Source: Alphaproteobacteria bacterium | GTDB taxonomy: Bacteria; Pseudomonadota; Alphaproteobacteria; SMXS01 | DNA length: 64,000 nt | Assembly: GCA_028284945.1 (NCBI GenBank) | Contig: JANQQJ010000040.1 | Span: 1-64,000 of the forward strand | Direction: 5' to 3' | Part shown: piece by piece, positions 12,038-22,055 of the stretch | Numbering within the stretch: position 1 is the first letter of the stretch | Layout of the letters: every line of letters starts with the position of its first letter | Notes under the pieces: generated by a model | What the model was told of the DNA's origin: nothing | The model's input: only the letters and a program-made list of their open reading frames with translations | Database searches by the model: none | Translations under genes and position numbers: made by a program

Positions 12038-12505
12038 CTACCCGTCAGCAGCCAGGCTGGCCTTAACGATGGCGTCCGGGTCTTGAACAGCGCCATTTGC
12101 AGCGTGATCGCCCTTCTTGATCGCATCGACATGCTCCATGCCGGATACGACCTGGCCCCAGGCGGTGTATTGGCCGTCCAGGTGCCCTGCGCGGTCAAAA
12201 CAGATGAAGAACTGACTGTCCGCGCTATTGGGGTCCTGAGCACGCGCCATGGATACGGTACCGCGCTCATGCGGTGTATCGTTGAACTCCGCCGCCAGTT
12301 TCTGGCCCGACCCGCCGGTGCCCGTGCCATGCGGGCAACCGGTCTGCGCCATAAAGCCGTCAATCACCCGGTGGAATACGAGACCGTCGTAATAGCCGCT
12401 GCTGACCAGCTCCTTGATTCGCGCGACGTGATTGGGCGCCTTGTCGGCCAGCAATTCAATGGTGACGCGCCCGGCGGGCAGGTCGAGATAGAGTTGTTCG
12501 CTCAT
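12038..12505 (-). CDS. ppiB: Cyclophilin-type peptidyl-prolyl cis-trans isomerase, cytosolic
   Basis: This 155-residue cyclophilin lacks a signal peptide. It carries the catalytic region FHRVIDGFMAQTGCP, then GTGTGGSG, FNDTPHERGTVSMARA and NSADSQFFICF, which hold the Arg, Phe, Met and Gln active-site positions of the fold. It catalyses proline isomerisation during folding of cytosolic proteins. The start overlaps the stop of the upstream periplasmic paralogue by 4 nt (ATGA), so the two are translationally coupled. They are clearly related and look like a tandem duplication specialised by compartment. Confidence 0.95.
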   Translation of the reverse strand: MSEQLYLDLPAGRVTIELLADKAPNHVARIKELVSSGYYDGLVFHRVIDGFMAQTGCPHGTGTGGSGQKLAAEFNDTPHERGTVSMARAQDPNSADSQFFICFDRAGHLDGQYTAWGQVVSGMEHVDAIKKGDHAANGAVQDPDAIVKASLAADG

Positions 12506-13122
12506 GGACTAGTCTCCTGATTTTCTGGTTCGTTGAGCATCGCAGCAGGCGGTCCCCCTTCATTTTCTGGTACATCTTCGGCGACGCGCATACGGACAAT
12601 ACGGTCGGGGAATTCAACATATCCATCCAGGTTGGGGTCGCCTTTGGTGATTTGATCAACATAGTCCATGCCCTCAATCACCCGGCCCCAGACCGTGTAA
12701 TTGCGGTCGAGCGACCGATTGGCGTTCAACATGATAAAGAATTGGCTATCAGCGCTGTTTTTGTCGGATCCGCGCGCCATGGACACCGTGCCGCGCAAAT
12801 GCGGCACGCGGCTGAATTCCGCATCAATGTTTTGCCCGGAACCGCCCGTGCCATCACCCAGCGGATCACCGGTTTGCGCCATAAAGCCCTCGATCACCCG
12901 GTGAAACTTCAGCCCGTCATAGAACCCCTGCTTCGTCAATTCGCGGATCCGTGCAACGTGGTTGGGCGCCTTGTTCTCGCGCATCCAGATGTAAACCGGA
13001 CCGCCGCGCAGCTCCATAATCAAGACGTCTTCTGGCTCATAGCGATCCCACTCAATGGCCATCACCGGCGCAGTGATAACGCCTAGCAGCAGGGCTACTG
13101 CAGCAAAAAGAAAGTTTTTCAT
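12502..13122 (-). CDS. Cyclophilin-type peptidyl-prolyl isomerase, exported
   Basis: This is the exported partner of the cytosolic cyclophilin. The ATG of MKNFLFAAVALLLG is preferred over one five codons upstream because it starts a clean signal peptide, with cleavage near VMA-IEW. It is also preceded by GGAAC and begins one base after the coaD stop. The mature part has the active-site run FHRVIEGFMAQTGDP, GTGGSGQNIDAEF, LRGTVSMARG and NSADSQFFIM. A ~45-residue tail beyond the fold is rich in Glu, Pro and Asn. It is expected to isomerise prolines in periplasmic or outer-membrane proteins. Confidence 0.92.
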   Translation of the reverse strand: MKNFLFAAVALLLGVITAPVMAIEWDRYEPEDVLIMELRGGPVYIWMRENKAPNHVARIRELTKQGFYDGLKFHRVIEGFMAQTGDPLGDGTGGSGQNIDAEFSRVPHLRGTVSMARGSDKNSADSQFFIMLNANRSLDRNYTVWGRVIEGMDYVDQITKGDPNLDGYVEFPDRIVRMRVAEDVPENEGGPPAAMLNEPENQETSP

Positions 13123-13123
13123 A

Positions 13124-13624
13124 TCAAAGAGTTCCATTCAGTCGTTCGACTGTTTCTTCAGCGACTTTGGGCGGGACGAAAGGGGCTATGTCACCGCCCA
13201 TCATGGCGATTTCGCGAACCAGTTTCGAAGCGATAAATTGTGTTTCCGCCGACGCGGTCAGGAACACGGTTTCAACATCCGGATTCATCTTCGTGTTCAT
13301 GCCGACCATCTGCACTTCGTATTCAAAGTCCGTGACCCCGCGCAACCCACGAATAACGATTCCTGCACCCAACTGATCCGCGACCTTTACCAACAGACCT
13401 TCAAACGGCACCACGTCAATATCGGAATGGGTTTGGATGTTACCGACCTCGCGCTCGACCATGGCCACCCGCTCCTCCAGCGAAAATGCGGGTTTTTTAC
13501 CGGTGTTCACCCCGACACCGATGACCAGACGGTCAACCAGCTTCGACGACCGCCCGATGATATCGAGATGTCCATTGGTGATGGGGTCGAAGGTCCCCGG
13601 ATACAAGCCCACACGCTGGCTCAT
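13124..13624 (-). CDS. coaD: Phosphopantetheine adenylyltransferase
   Basis: CoaD adenylates 4'-phosphopantetheine to dephospho-CoA, the penultimate step of coenzyme A synthesis. The 166-residue length is typical. The nucleotidyltransferase motif GTFDPITNGHLD (T/HxGH type) lies at residues ~9-20. GLRGVTDFEYEVQMVGMN and ASKLVREIAMMGGD, with the downstream PPKV, are family segments for substrate binding and the hexamer interface. It sits 45 nt downstream of gyrA and is followed by the two cyclophilin genes. Confidence 0.97.
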   Translation of the reverse strand: MSQRVGLYPGTFDPITNGHLDIIGRSSKLVDRLVIGVGVNTGKKPAFSLEERVAMVEREVGNIQTHSDIDVVPFEGLLVKVADQLGAGIVIRGLRGVTDFEYEVQMVGMNTKMNPDVETVFLTASAETQFIASKLVREIAMMGGDIAPFVPPKVAEETVERLNGTL

Positions 13625-13669
13625 GCTGCGATTCTCCCTCGGCCGGCCGGGACCCTGTCCCGAAACTGC

Positions 13670-16396
13670 CTATTCTTCGTCTGAACCGGGTTCGGGGTCG
13701 TCCCCGGCCCCGTCTTCTTCCTGCTCACTCTCGGCCACATGGGCGACAGAAACGACTTTTTCGTCCTCGCTCACCTTGAATAGCGTCACGCCCTGTGATG
13801 CCCGCCCGACAAAGGCGATACCATTCACCGGCATACGGATCAACTGACCGCCATCGCTGGTGATCATGATTTCGTCACTATCTTCAACCGGGAAGCTGGC
13901 CACCACCGGGCCGTTCCGCTCCGACGCGTCAATATTGATGATGCCCTGCCCGCCCCGGCCCGCGCAGCGATATTCATAGCTGCTGGAGCGCTTACCGAAG
14001 CCGTTTTCGGTCACACTCAGGATCAATTGTTGCTCAGCGACCAGTTGATCGTACCGCTCCTGGGGGATGCCTTCGAGCGGCGCGCCCTCTTCGCGGCGCT
14101 GGGCCTTCAGGAAGATATCCCGCTCTTCGACATCGATTTCGCGGTGATGCAGGATCGACATGGAGATCACATGGTCGCCATCCGCCAGTTTCATCCCGCG
14201 AACGCCTTCGGAACTGCGGCTTTTGAACACCCGGACATCTGTCGTCGGGAAGCGGATGCACTTGCCGCCCCGGGCTGCCAGCAGCACGTCGTCCTCCTCC
14301 GTACAGGACAGGACGGAGATCAGCCGGTTGTCCTCATCCAGCTTCATGGCGATCTTGCCATTGGCCATCACGTTCGAGAAGTCGTCCAACGTATTACGCC
14401 GCACGGTGCCTTTCGATGTCGCAAACATGACGTGTAGATCACCCCAGCTGTCTTCGTCCTCCGGCAGCGGCATGATCGTGGCGATGCCCTCGCCATCCTC
14501 GAGCGGCACAAGATTGATCAGCGGGCGCCCGCGGGCCTGGGGTGTGCCGATCGGCAATTTCCAGACCTTGATCTTGAACACACGCCCCTTGGAACTGAAG
14601 ATCAGCAGCGGCGCGTGGGTGTGGGCGACAAACATTTCGCTGACAAAGTCTTCATCGCGGGTCGACATACCGCTGCGGCCCTTGCCGCCCCGCGCCTGGG
14701 CCCGGTACGTATCGAGCGGCACCCGCTTGACGTATCCGCCATGGGTGACGGTTACCACCATGTCTTCCTGGGCGATCAGGTCTTCATCAGCAAAGTCGAA
14801 ATCGGCATCTTCGAACCCGGTCCGGCGCGGCGTCGCGAATTTCTCGCGCATCTCCACCAGCTCATCGCGAAGAATGCCCATCAGACGGCCGTAATTCCGT
14901 AGGATATCCAGATAGTCGACAATCTTTTCCGCCAGCTCGCGCAGCTCATCGCCGATTTCATCGCGGCCCAGCGCGGTCAAGCGGTTCAGGCGCAAGTCGA
15001 GGATCGCGCGGGCCTGCGCTTCCGACAACCTGAACTTACCGTCCACGACCTCATAGCCAGGTTCGTTGATCAGCTCGATCAAGGGTGCGACATCGCCTGC
15101 CGGCCAGGCCCGTTCCATCAATTGCTTGCGGGCCGTTGCCGTATCCGGCGCGGCGCGGATAAGCGCGATCACCTCGTCGATATTGGCGACGGCCACCACC
15201 AGCCCGACCAACGTGTGCGCCCGGTCCCGCGCCTTGCCGAGCAGGAACCGCGTGCGGCGGGTGATGACCTCGGACCGGAAGTCGACGAACGCCGCGATCA
15301 TCTCCTTCAGGTTCATCTGCAACGGCCGGCCACCGTTCAAGGCAAGCGCATTAACGCCGAAGCTGGTCTGCAGAGACGAGAACTTGAATAGCTGGTTCAA
15401 TACGATATCCGGCACTGCATCGCGGCGCAGCTCGATCACGACGCGGACGCCATGCCGGTCGGATTCGTCGCGGATCTCCGAAATGCCCTCGATCCGTTTG
15501 GCGCGGACAAGCTCCGAAATCTTTTCGATCATCGCGCCCTTGTTCACCTGATAGGGAATTTCGGTCGCGACAATGGCGGTCCGGTCCTTGCGGATTTCCT
15601 CAAAATGGGTCCGGCTGCGAATCACCACCGAACCGCGCCCGGTGCGCGCGGCCTGATTGGCGCCTGAACGGCCCAGGATCAATCCACCGGTGGGGAAATC
15701 CGGGCCGGGAACAATCTCGATCAGTTCGTCATCGGTAATGCCGGTATTGTCGATATAGGCGCAGCAGGCGTCGATCACCTCACCCAGATTGTGCGGTGGT
15801 ATATTGGTCGCCATACCGACCGCAATACCGCCGGCGCCGTTGACCAGCAGATTGGGATAGCGGGCCGGCAGCACCTCTGGCTCGCTTTCCGAACCGTCGT
15901 AGTTTTCACGGAATTCGACCGTGTCCTTGTCAATGTCGTCGAGCAGCGCCTCTGCCGATTCTGCCAGGCGCGCTTCGGTGTAGCGCATGGCAGCGGCAGG
16001 GTCGTTGTCCATCGATCCGAAATTGCCCTGACCGTCGATCAGTGGCAGACGCATGGAGAAATCCTGCGCCATACGCACCATGGCGTCATAGACCGCCTGG
16101 TCACCATGCGGGTGATACTTACCGATCACGTCGCCGACGATACGCGCTGACTTACGATAGGACTTGTCGTGGGTATATCCATTCTCATGCATCGAGAACA
16201 GAATCCGCCGGTGTACGGGCTTCAACCCGTCGCGGACATCGGGCAGCGCACGCGACACGATCACGCTCATCGCGTAATCGAGATAAGAGGTGCGCATCTC
16301 CTCTTCGATGGTGATGGAATCGGTCCCGGCGCCGCCTCCACCTTCTGGAGGGGAGCCCTCCGGCGGTTCAGGCGGCAGGTCTGCTTCGTCGTCCAA
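13670..16396 (-). CDS. gyrA: DNA gyrase subunit A
   Basis: GyrA breaks and rejoins DNA in the A2B2 gyrase. The protein has 908 residues. A Pro/Glu/Gly-rich N-terminal extension (~1-26) precedes the family start [20 protein letters not shown]. The catalytic tyrosine is Y139 in [10 protein letters not shown]. The C-terminal pinwheel begins with the GyrA box QARGGKGR, which drives DNA wrapping, and the tail is strongly acidic (about 20 residues rich in Asp and Glu). In the quinolone-resistance region the motif reads [10 protein letters not shown]. Position 100, equivalent to E. coli Ser83, is therefore Gln, while the Asp87 equivalent (D104) is kept. It is first in a run with coaD and the cyclophilins. 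Confidence 0.98.
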   Translation of the reverse strand: MDDEADLPPEPPEGSPPEGGGGAGTDSITIEEEMRTSYLDYAMSVIVSRALPDVRDGLKPVHRRILFSMHENGYTHDKSYRKSARIVGDVIGKYHPHGDQAVYDAMVRMAQDFSMRLPLIDGQGNFGSMDNDPAAAMRYTEARLAESAEALLDDIDKDTVEFRENYDGSESEPEVLPARYPNLLVNGAGGIAVGMATNIPPHNLGEVIDACCAYIDNTGITDDELIEIVPGPDFPTGGLILGRSGANQAARTGRGSVVIRSRTHFEEIRKDRTAIVATEIPYQVNKGAMIEKISELVRAKRIEGISEIRDESDRHGVRVVIELRRDAVPDIVLNQLFKFSSLQTSFGVNALALNGGRPLQMNLKEMIAAFVDFRSEVITRRTRFLLGKARDRAHTLVGLVVAVANIDEVIALIRAAPDTATARKQLMERAWPAGDVAPLIELINEPGYEVVDGKFRLSEAQARAILDLRLNRLTALGRDEIGDELRELAEKIVDYLDILRNYGRLMGILRDELVEMREKFATPRRTGFEDADFDFADEDLIAQEDMVVTVTHGGYVKRVPLDTYRAQARGGKGRSGMSTRDEDFVSEMFVAHTHAPLLIFSSKGRVFKIKVWKLPIGTPQARGRPLINLVPLEDGEGIATIMPLPEDEDSWGDLHVMFATSKGTVRRNTLDDFSNVMANGKIAMKLDEDNRLISVLSCTEEDDVLLAARGGKCIRFPTTDVRVFKSRSSEGVRGMKLADGDHVISMSILHHREIDVEERDIFLKAQRREEGAPLEGIPQERYDQLVAEQQLILSVTENGFGKRSSSYEYRCAGRGGQGIINIDASERNGPVVASFPVEDSDEIMITSDGGQLIRMPVNGIAFVGRASQGVTLFKVSEDEKVVSVAHVAESEQEEDGAGDDPEPGSDEE

Positions 16397-16465
16397 CGCG
16401 TGCTTCTTTCGGCGGGTCTTCAGCCCGTTGGCAGGGGCTCAAGATATTGTGGTTTGTAGGTGATA

Positions 16466-16494
16466 ACTATACCAGCCGCGTTACGCACACACAA
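16466..16494 (-). promoter_or_regulatory. Candidate sigma-70 promoter of gyrA
   Basis: On the minus strand TTGTGT and TATAGT are separated by exactly 17 bp. The -10 matches consensus at 5 of 6 positions. Transcription would start about 60 nt before the gyrA ATG. A long A/T-only run (around 16516-16540) lies further upstream and could act as an UP-like element. Confidence 0.5.
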
Positions 16495-16563
16495 GCACAG
16501 CGATAACTTATAAACCATTGAAATATATATATTTTATTTGAACGCAAGCAGGCTGCCGCAGCG

Positions 16564-16986
16564 CTACCTTACGACGTACAGAAATAGGGCCAGAATCCCC
16601 AGAATGAGAGACGCCCACCCTAGCGGTTTTAGCCGAGAATCCGGCAGCACAATGACGCTCTTTTCGCGCTCTCCCGACTCTGTCTCGTCGGATGATGGGC
16701 GATCTGACATGACCTGGCGACCAAACAGAAAACCAAGCGCTGCAAGAGTCGCAGATGCCGCAATCAAGGAGAGCGGGAACAACATCCACCAGCCATACGT
16801 GAAGACTAAAAGACCAAGCGCGCCAACGCCGAATATTCCGACCCCAAGGGCCATGATGCCGTGAAGCGGCTGTAATAACCGGTGAACTGTCCGGGCTATG
16901 GGAATTTTACCGACGAGACCGGGCCAAACCACATAGACCCCGACACAAACGGCGATCAGGATGACCAGGGTTTCAATCGGTTCCAT
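16564..16986 (-). CDS. Hypothetical four-helix membrane protein
   Basis: This 140-residue protein has no family I recognise. Hydrophobic segments at residues ~5-25, 43-62, 66-88 and 118-138 indicate four membrane spans. A charged Ser/Glu/Asp-rich loop (~92-112) joins the last two. A GAGGG ribosome site lies about 11 nt before the ATG. It follows the DUF4139 gene on the same strand with a 52 nt gap, so the two may be co-transcribed. Confidence 0.6.
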   Translation of the reverse strand: MEPIETLVILIAVCVGVYVVWPGLVGKIPIARTVHRLLQPLHGIMALGVGIFGVGALGLLVFTYGWWMLFPLSLIAASATLAALGFLFGRQVMSDRPSSDETESGEREKSVIVLPDSRLKPLGWASLILGILALFLYVVR

Positions 16987-17038
16987 GCTGAGTGTTTCGC
17001 CCTCTTGCCTCGAGGGCCAGACCTTCTCCCAGGCGCGG

Positions 17039-18451
17039 CTAACGCGTCAAGACTGTGTAGGTAAAGGTGGTTTCGCCCTCGGCCGGGACCGTGACGTTCC
17101 AGACGGCAGTAAACGCGGCCTCTTTAACGTGCTTGAGGCTCTCTTGCGTGATTGTCCAATCGCCGCGGGGGTTTTCCACGACGCGCACCTGCTGGGCCGC
17201 ATCCTTGGCGTTCTTCACCTTGATTTCCCATGATGTCTGAAAGGAGGTTTCACCCAGCTTGCGATAGTCGGTCTGCTTGCGGTGGACGGTCACATCGAAC
17301 GCCTGTCCCATGGTCAGACGCACATCTTCGTTCTTGGGCGTATGATCCACGCGGTCTTCGCCAATGAACTGGGCAAGGCCACGCGAGTCTTCCTTGTAGA
17401 CCCGGACAATCCCTGCCGGGAGCGGCTTGCCCAGGCCATCACGCTCACGGTTCTCGAACTCGATGAACACTTGGGCGTTCTGCCGTGGCATTTCGCCATA
17501 ACGGCCATACCAGTAATAACCGGCACCCCGGCTCTCCAGCACCTTCTTCACCTTGACGCTAGGGGCCTCGAGGAAGGCAACTTGTTTGGTTTGATTCTCG
17601 GCCAACGTCGTCCTGCGCGGCAAAGTGTAGAGGTGGTATTCGAAGAACGATTCTTCCTGAACGTCCGCCCTGGGACCAGCCGCCATCATCACGGACTCGT
17701 TGCGCATGCGCTTATCGAATGCCGGCTGAACCTGGTTAACGTCGCCCGCCACCAGTTGCAGCTGCGCATTGCGATAGGTCGTGCCGCTGGTATTGGTCAG
17801 GGTGATCCAGCCTGCCAATGACAGCTCGTCCTCAGCGTCATTAAGGTTGGCGACATAGTCCGCTTTCCAGCCCAAGCCGCCGGTCAGATAGTTGAGGACG
17901 ACATCGCCAGACGACGAGGATTGCGCAGCCACATCCATCGACAGTGTCGGACGTGCGCGCAGATTGGGCGGGATCTTATCGAATACCAGGCGCCCCGGAA
18001 TGCCGGCGTTCGTCTGCATCACCTCGATCCGGTCGCCGATCTCGAGCACCACTCCACCATTGGTGCTGAGCACCGTGGCCCGTTCCATGGTTTCCGCGCC
18101 GGTCGCCGGGTTCTGTCGGTAAAGCCTGACCGTTTGGCCCACCGCCTTCTCCAGTAATTTGCCGGGGCTCAGCAGGTCGAAATCAAAGTTTTGTTCGAGC
18201 ACCTCGAAATTTGCGCCGTCGAGCAAGGCCGTCTCTGGCCGGATCTGACCACTGACATCAACAAAGGCGAGTTTGGTGTTACCGGCGCCCACACGCACCG
18301 TTCTGGTATCGCGCACCAGCGCCAGATTGCTGTTGTAGATGGTGACGCCGACCGACTTCTGGTCATTCAGCCCAATCTGCGTTTCTGCAGCCACAGGACC
18401 GGCCAGCAGCGCCAGTGCTGCAGCGGTGATCAACCCTGACTTAAACGACAT
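17039..18451 (-). CDS. DUF4139 domain-containing exported protein
   Basis: This is a 470-residue protein with a clear signal peptide (MSFKSGLITAAALALLAG, cleavage near VAA-ETQ). The mature part matches the DUF4139 family. It has an N-terminal strand-rich domain with SVGVTIYNSNLALVRDTR, a central LSLAGWITLTNTSGTTYRNAQLQLVAGDVN, and a C-terminal beta domain ending in GETTFTYTVLTR. The family is widespread and periplasmic or surface-linked, with no firmly known activity. AAGGAG sits 8 nt before the ATG. A perfect 16 bp palindrome lies directly upstream, suggesting repressor control. Confidence 0.75.
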   Translation of the reverse strand: MSFKSGLITAAALALLAGPVAAETQIGLNDQKSVGVTIYNSNLALVRDTRTVRVGAGNTKLAFVDVSGQIRPETALLDGANFEVLEQNFDFDLLSPGKLLEKAVGQTVRLYRQNPATGAETMERATVLSTNGGVVLEIGDRIEVMQTNAGIPGRLVFDKIPPNLRARPTLSMDVAAQSSSSGDVVLNYLTGGLGWKADYVANLNDAEDELSLAGWITLTNTSGTTYRNAQLQLVAGDVNQVQPAFDKRMRNESVMMAAGPRADVQEESFFEYHLYTLPRRTTLAENQTKQVAFLEAPSVKVKKVLESRGAGYYWYGRYGEMPRQNAQVFIEFENRERDGLGKPLPAGIVRVYKEDSRGLAQFIGEDRVDHTPKNEDVRLTMGQAFDVTVHRKQTDYRKLGETSFQTSWEIKVKNAKDAAQQVRVVENPRGDWTITQESLKHVKEAAFTAVWNVTVPAEGETTFTYTVLTR

Positions 18452-18468
18452 ACCAAATCTCCTTGATC

Positions 18469-18484
18469 CTTACGCATGCGTAAG
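18469..18484. promoter_or_regulatory. Perfect 16 bp palindrome, probable operator
   Basis: CTTACGCATGCGTAAG is a perfect palindrome 17 nt upstream of the DUF4139 start. Its TTACG-N4-CGTAA arrangement resembles binding sites of dimeric repressors such as TetR-type proteins. The cognate regulator is not in this window, so the assignment rests on symmetry and position. Confidence 0.45.
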
Positions 18485-18522
18485 AGATAGGCAGCCCAGC
18501 CTGAACGCCACCTGAAGAGCGT

Positions 18523-18984
18523 TTAGAACGGAATCTCGTCGTCCAGGTCAGAGGCGCCGCCCCCGCCACCCGAAGGCGCACCGCCATAATTATCCTGGCT
18601 GCCGCCACCAAAGCCACCGTCGCCGCTGCTCTGGCGGCTATCCAGCATCTGCAGTTCACCCCGGAAGCGTTGCAGCACAACTTCGGTGGTGTATTTATCC
18701 TGGCCGGACTGGTCCTGCCATTTGCGGGTCTGCAGCTGGCCCTCGATATAAACCTTGGAGCCCTTTTTCAGATATTGCTCGGCAACATTGGCCAGATTCT
18801 CGTTGAAGATCACGACACGGTGCCACTCTGTCCGCTCACGCCGTTCACCGCTGTTGCGGTCCTTCCACGATTCGGATGTCGCGATACTGAGATTCGCAAT
18901 CTTCATGCCGTCGTTGGTGTGGCGGATTTCGGGGTCACGCCCCAGATTACCGACCAAAATGACCTTGTTGACGCTGCCCGCCAT
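18523..18984 (-). CDS. ssb: Single-stranded DNA-binding protein
   Basis: SSB coats single-stranded DNA and recruits replication and repair proteins. The protein has 153 residues. The OB fold (~1-112) begins [19 protein letters not shown] and includes [14 protein letters not shown] and [18 protein letters not shown] flexible Gly/Ser-rich linker (~118-145) is followed by the acidic partner-binding tip DLDDEIPF. It is divergent from uvrA, and the shared 212 bp spacer contains a LexA box, so DNA damage probably induces one or both genes. Confidence 0.97.
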   Translation of the reverse strand: MAGSVNKVILVGNLGRDPEIRHTNDGMKIANLSIATSESWKDRNSGERRERTEWHRVVIFNENLANVAEQYLKKGSKVYIEGQLQTRKWQDQSGQDKYTTEVVLQRFRGELQMLDSRQSSGDGGFGGGSQDNYGGAPSGGGGGASDLDDEIPF

Positions 18985-19161
18985 TGTCTTTCCTCTCTAA
19001 CTTGATTCCCGGTACCCTAACGAGTGCGGCTTGGCCCGCCAACAGCAATCACCGCTGGTCAGCACAGGCGAATCCGCCTAATGATCGATGCTTGCTTTTG
19101 GCCTTTGCGTGTGACCGAAAACAAGCGGTTGCCTCCGCCTTCGCATTGGGCAACTATACGT

Positions 19162-19176
19162 GAACATAACAAGAAC
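19162..19176. promoter_or_regulatory. LexA (SOS) box of alphaproteobacterial type
   Basis: GAAC-N7-GAAC (GTTC-N7-GTTC on the other strand) is the direct-repeat LexA site described in Alphaproteobacteria. It ends 20 nt before the uvrA start, in the divergent ssb-uvrA spacer. Both repeat units match exactly, and uvrA is a classic SOS target. Confidence 0.8.
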
Positions 19177-19196
19177 ATAAAGCCTTCAGAATCGGT

Positions 19197-22055
19197 ATGA
19201 ATACGACGATCCAAATTCGCGGCGCCCGCGAGCACAATCTGAAAAGCGTGGACATTACGCTGCCGCGTGACGAGCTGATTGTCATCACAGGCCTGTCGGG
19301 GTCGGGCAAGTCATCACTGGCGTTCGATACGATTTATGCCGAGGGCCAACGGCGCTATGTGGAGAGCCTGTCCGCCTATGCACGCCAGTTCCTTGAACTC
19401 ATGCAGAAGCCCGATGTCGATCACATCGAAGGGCTATCACCGGCAATTTCCATCGAACAGAAAACCACCTCGCGCAACCCGCGCTCCACCGTGGGCACGG
19501 TGACCGAGGTTTACGACTATATGCGCCTGCTGTTTGCACGCATCGGTGTTCCCTACTCGCCCGCGACCGGTCTGCCAATTGAAAGCCAGACCGTCAGCCA
19601 GATGGTCGACAAGGTGATGGCGCTGGATGAAGGGACGCGGATCTATTTGATGGCGCCCATCGTACGCGGTCGGAAGGGCGAATACCGGAAGGAATTTGCC
19701 GACCTTCAAAAGCGTGGTTTCCAACGCATCAAGGTCGATGGCGAGATGTATGAGATCGACGACGTCCCGGCGCTGGAGAAAAACATCAAGCATGAGATCG
19801 ATGTCGTCGTCGACCGGCTGGTGGTTCAGGCCGGACTGGAAGGCCGACTGGCGGACAGTTTTGAAACCGCGCTCAACCTCGCCGATGGACTGGCCATCGC
19901 GGAAATGGCCGATGACGAGAATGAGCGGATCATCTTCTCGTCCAAATTCGCCTGTCCCGAATCGGGCTTCACCATCGAAGAAATCGAACCGCGCCTATTT
20001 TCGTTCAACAATCCATTCGGGGCCTGCCCGGTTTGTGATGGGTTGGGGACCAAGCTGACGTTCGATGCGCATCTGGTCGTGCCGGACGATTCGCTGACCA
20101 TCAAGGGCGGCGCGCTGGCGCCCTGGTCGAAATCGTCGACGCCGTCGCCCTATTACGCGCAGACGCTTGAGAGCCTGTCGAAGCATTACAAGTTCCGCAT
20201 GACCGCGCCCTGGAAAGACCTGCCGGAGAAAACCCGGCAGGCGATCCTGTTCGGGTCGGACGGTGAAGAAATTCCCATGGTCTATGACGATGGCAAGCGC
20301 CGTTACGAAACTACCCGCGCGTTCGAAGGCGTTATTCCCAATTTGGAACGCCGTTGGCGCGAGACAGACAGTGCCTGGATCCGCGAAGAACTGGCCCGGT
20401 TCCAGACCGCAACGCCGTGTGAGGCCTGTGACGGATTTCGCCTGAAGCCGGAAGCGATGGCGGTCAAGATCGACGGACTGCATATCGGCCAGGTATCCGA
20501 GATGTCGATCGATGAAGCGCATGAGTGGTTCGGTGCACTGAATGACAAGTTAACCCCCAAGCAGCAGGAAATTGCAGTCCGGGTGCTGCGTGAAATCGTC
20601 GAGCGGCTGGGGTTTCTGAACAATGTCGGGCTGGAATATCTGACGCTATCGCGCCAGTCGGGCACCCTGTCCGGCGGTGAGTCTCAACGGATCCGGCTTG
20701 CATCACAAATTGGGTCAGGCCTGACCGGTGTGCTCTATGTGCTGGACGAGCCATCCATTGGCCTGCATCAGCGCGACAACAACCGGCTTCTCGAGACACT
20801 GGTAAGGCTGCGTGACCTGGGCAACACGGTCATCGTTGTTGAACATGATGAAGATGCAATCCGTACCGCCGATCACGTGGTCGATATGGGCCCCGGCGCC
20901 GGCGAGCATGGCGGTGAAATCGTCGCGCAAGGCAAGCCCGACGATATCATGGCGGCGCCTGCCAGCCTGACCGGGCAGTATTTGGTTGGCATGAAGCAGA
21001 TTGCCGTGCCGGAAAAGCGCCGCCGGATCTTCAAGACCAAGCAACTGGTGCTTAAGGGCGCGCGCGCCAATAACCTGAAAAATGTCGACATGCATCTGCC
21101 GCTGGGCACGTTCACCTGCATCACCGGCGTATCAGGTGGCGGTAAATCAAGCCTGGTGATCGACACCCTGTACAAAGCCCTGGCACGATCGCTTCACCGG
21201 GCCCGCGCCCTGCCCGGCGACCACGACAAGATCCAGGGCGTCGAACAGATTGATAAGATCGTCGATATCGACCAGTCACCGATTGGCCGCACGCCACGAT
21301 CGAACCCGGCGACCTATACGGGCGCGTTTTCGCCGATCCGCGACTGGTTTGCCAACCTGCCGGAATCCGTTGCACGCGGTTACAAGCCCGGCCGGTTCTC
21401 ATTCAACGTTAAAGGCGGGCGCTGTGAAGCATGCCAGGGTGATGGTGTCATCAAGATTGAGATGCACTTCCTGCCGGACGTCTACGTCGAATGCGACGTC
21501 TGCCACGGCAAACGCTACAACCGCGAAACGCTCGAAGTCCGCTACAAGGATAAGAGTATCGCCGATGTGCTCGATATGACGGTCGAAGAGGGTGCGGAGT
21601 TCTTCAAGGCCGTGCCCGCGATCCGCGAGAAGCTGCGCATGCTGGAACGGGTGGGCCTCGGCTACATCCGGGTAGGCCAACAGGCGACCACCCTGTCAGG
21701 CGGCGAGGCGCAACGCGTGAAGCTTGCCAAGGAACTGTCCCGCCGCGCGACCGGCCGAACCCTCTATATTCTTGATGAACCGACCACCGGCCTGCACTTC
21801 GATGATGTACGCAAGCTACTCGACGTGCTGCATGCGCTTGTCGACACGGGCAACACCATTGCGGTGATCGAACACAATCTTGATGTGATCAAGACCGCCG
21901 ACTGGATCATCGATCTGGGCCCGGGCGGTGGCCACAAAGGCGGGCAAATCGTTGTGGAAGGCACGCCAGAAGATGTGGCCGCCTGCGAAGAGAGCTATAC
22001 CGGCCAGTATCTCGCCCGCATGCTGCCTGCGCAGAACCGACGCAAAAGCGCTTAA
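19197..22055 (+). CDS. uvrA: Excinuclease ABC subunit A
   Basis: UvrA is the damage-sensing ATPase of nucleotide excision repair. The protein has 952 residues and two ABC ATPase modules. The first has Walker [10 protein letters not shown] (~31-39), [12 protein letters not shown] and the aspartate of [13 protein letters not shown]. The second has [21 protein letters not shown] and [11 protein letters not shown]. The C-terminal zinc module is complete (CEACQGDG... CDVCHGK). In the first zinc module, CPES replaces the usual CPxC while the second pair CPVC is kept, so that site lacks one cysteine. The stop overlaps the convergent downstream gene by 4 nt. The SOS box lies just upstream. Confidence 0.98.
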   Translation: MNTTIQIRGAREHNLKSVDITLPRDELIVITGLSGSGKSSLAFDTIYAEGQRRYVESLSAYARQFLELMQKPDVDHIEGLSPAISIEQKTTSRNPRSTVGTVTEVYDYMRLLFARIGVPYSPATGLPIESQTVSQMVDKVMALDEGTRIYLMAPIVRGRKGEYRKEFADLQKRGFQRIKVDGEMYEIDDVPALEKNIKHEIDVVVDRLVVQAGLEGRLADSFETALNLADGLAIAEMADDENERIIFSSKFACPESGFTIEEIEPRLFSFNNPFGACPVCDGLGTKLTFDAHLVVPDDSLTIKGGALAPWSKSSTPSPYYAQTLESLSKHYKFRMTAPWKDLPEKTRQAILFGSDGEEIPMVYDDGKRRYETTRAFEGVIPNLERRWRETDSAWIREELARFQTATPCEACDGFRLKPEAMAVKIDGLHIGQVSEMSIDEAHEWFGALNDKLTPKQQEIAVRVLREIVERLGFLNNVGLEYLTLSRQSGTLSGGESQRIRLASQIGSGLTGVLYVLDEPSIGLHQRDNNRLLETLVRLRDLGNTVIVVEHDEDAIRTADHVVDMGPGAGEHGGEIVAQGKPDDIMAAPASLTGQYLVGMKQIAVPEKRRRIFKTKQLVLKGARANNLKNVDMHLPLGTFTCITGVSGGGKSSLVIDTLYKALARSLHRARALPGDHDKIQGVEQIDKIVDIDQSPIGRTPRSNPATYTGAFSPIRDWFANLPESVARGYKPGRFSFNVKGGRCEACQGDGVIKIEMHFLPDVYVECDVCHGKRYNRETLEVRYKDKSIADVLDMTVEEGAEFFKAVPAIREKLRMLERVGLGYIRVGQQATTLSGGEAQRVKLAKELSRRATGRTLYILDEPTTGLHFDDVRKLLDVLHALVDTGNTIAVIEHNLDVIKTADWIIDLGPGGGHKGGQIVVEGTPEDVAACEESYTGQYLARMLPAQNRRKSA

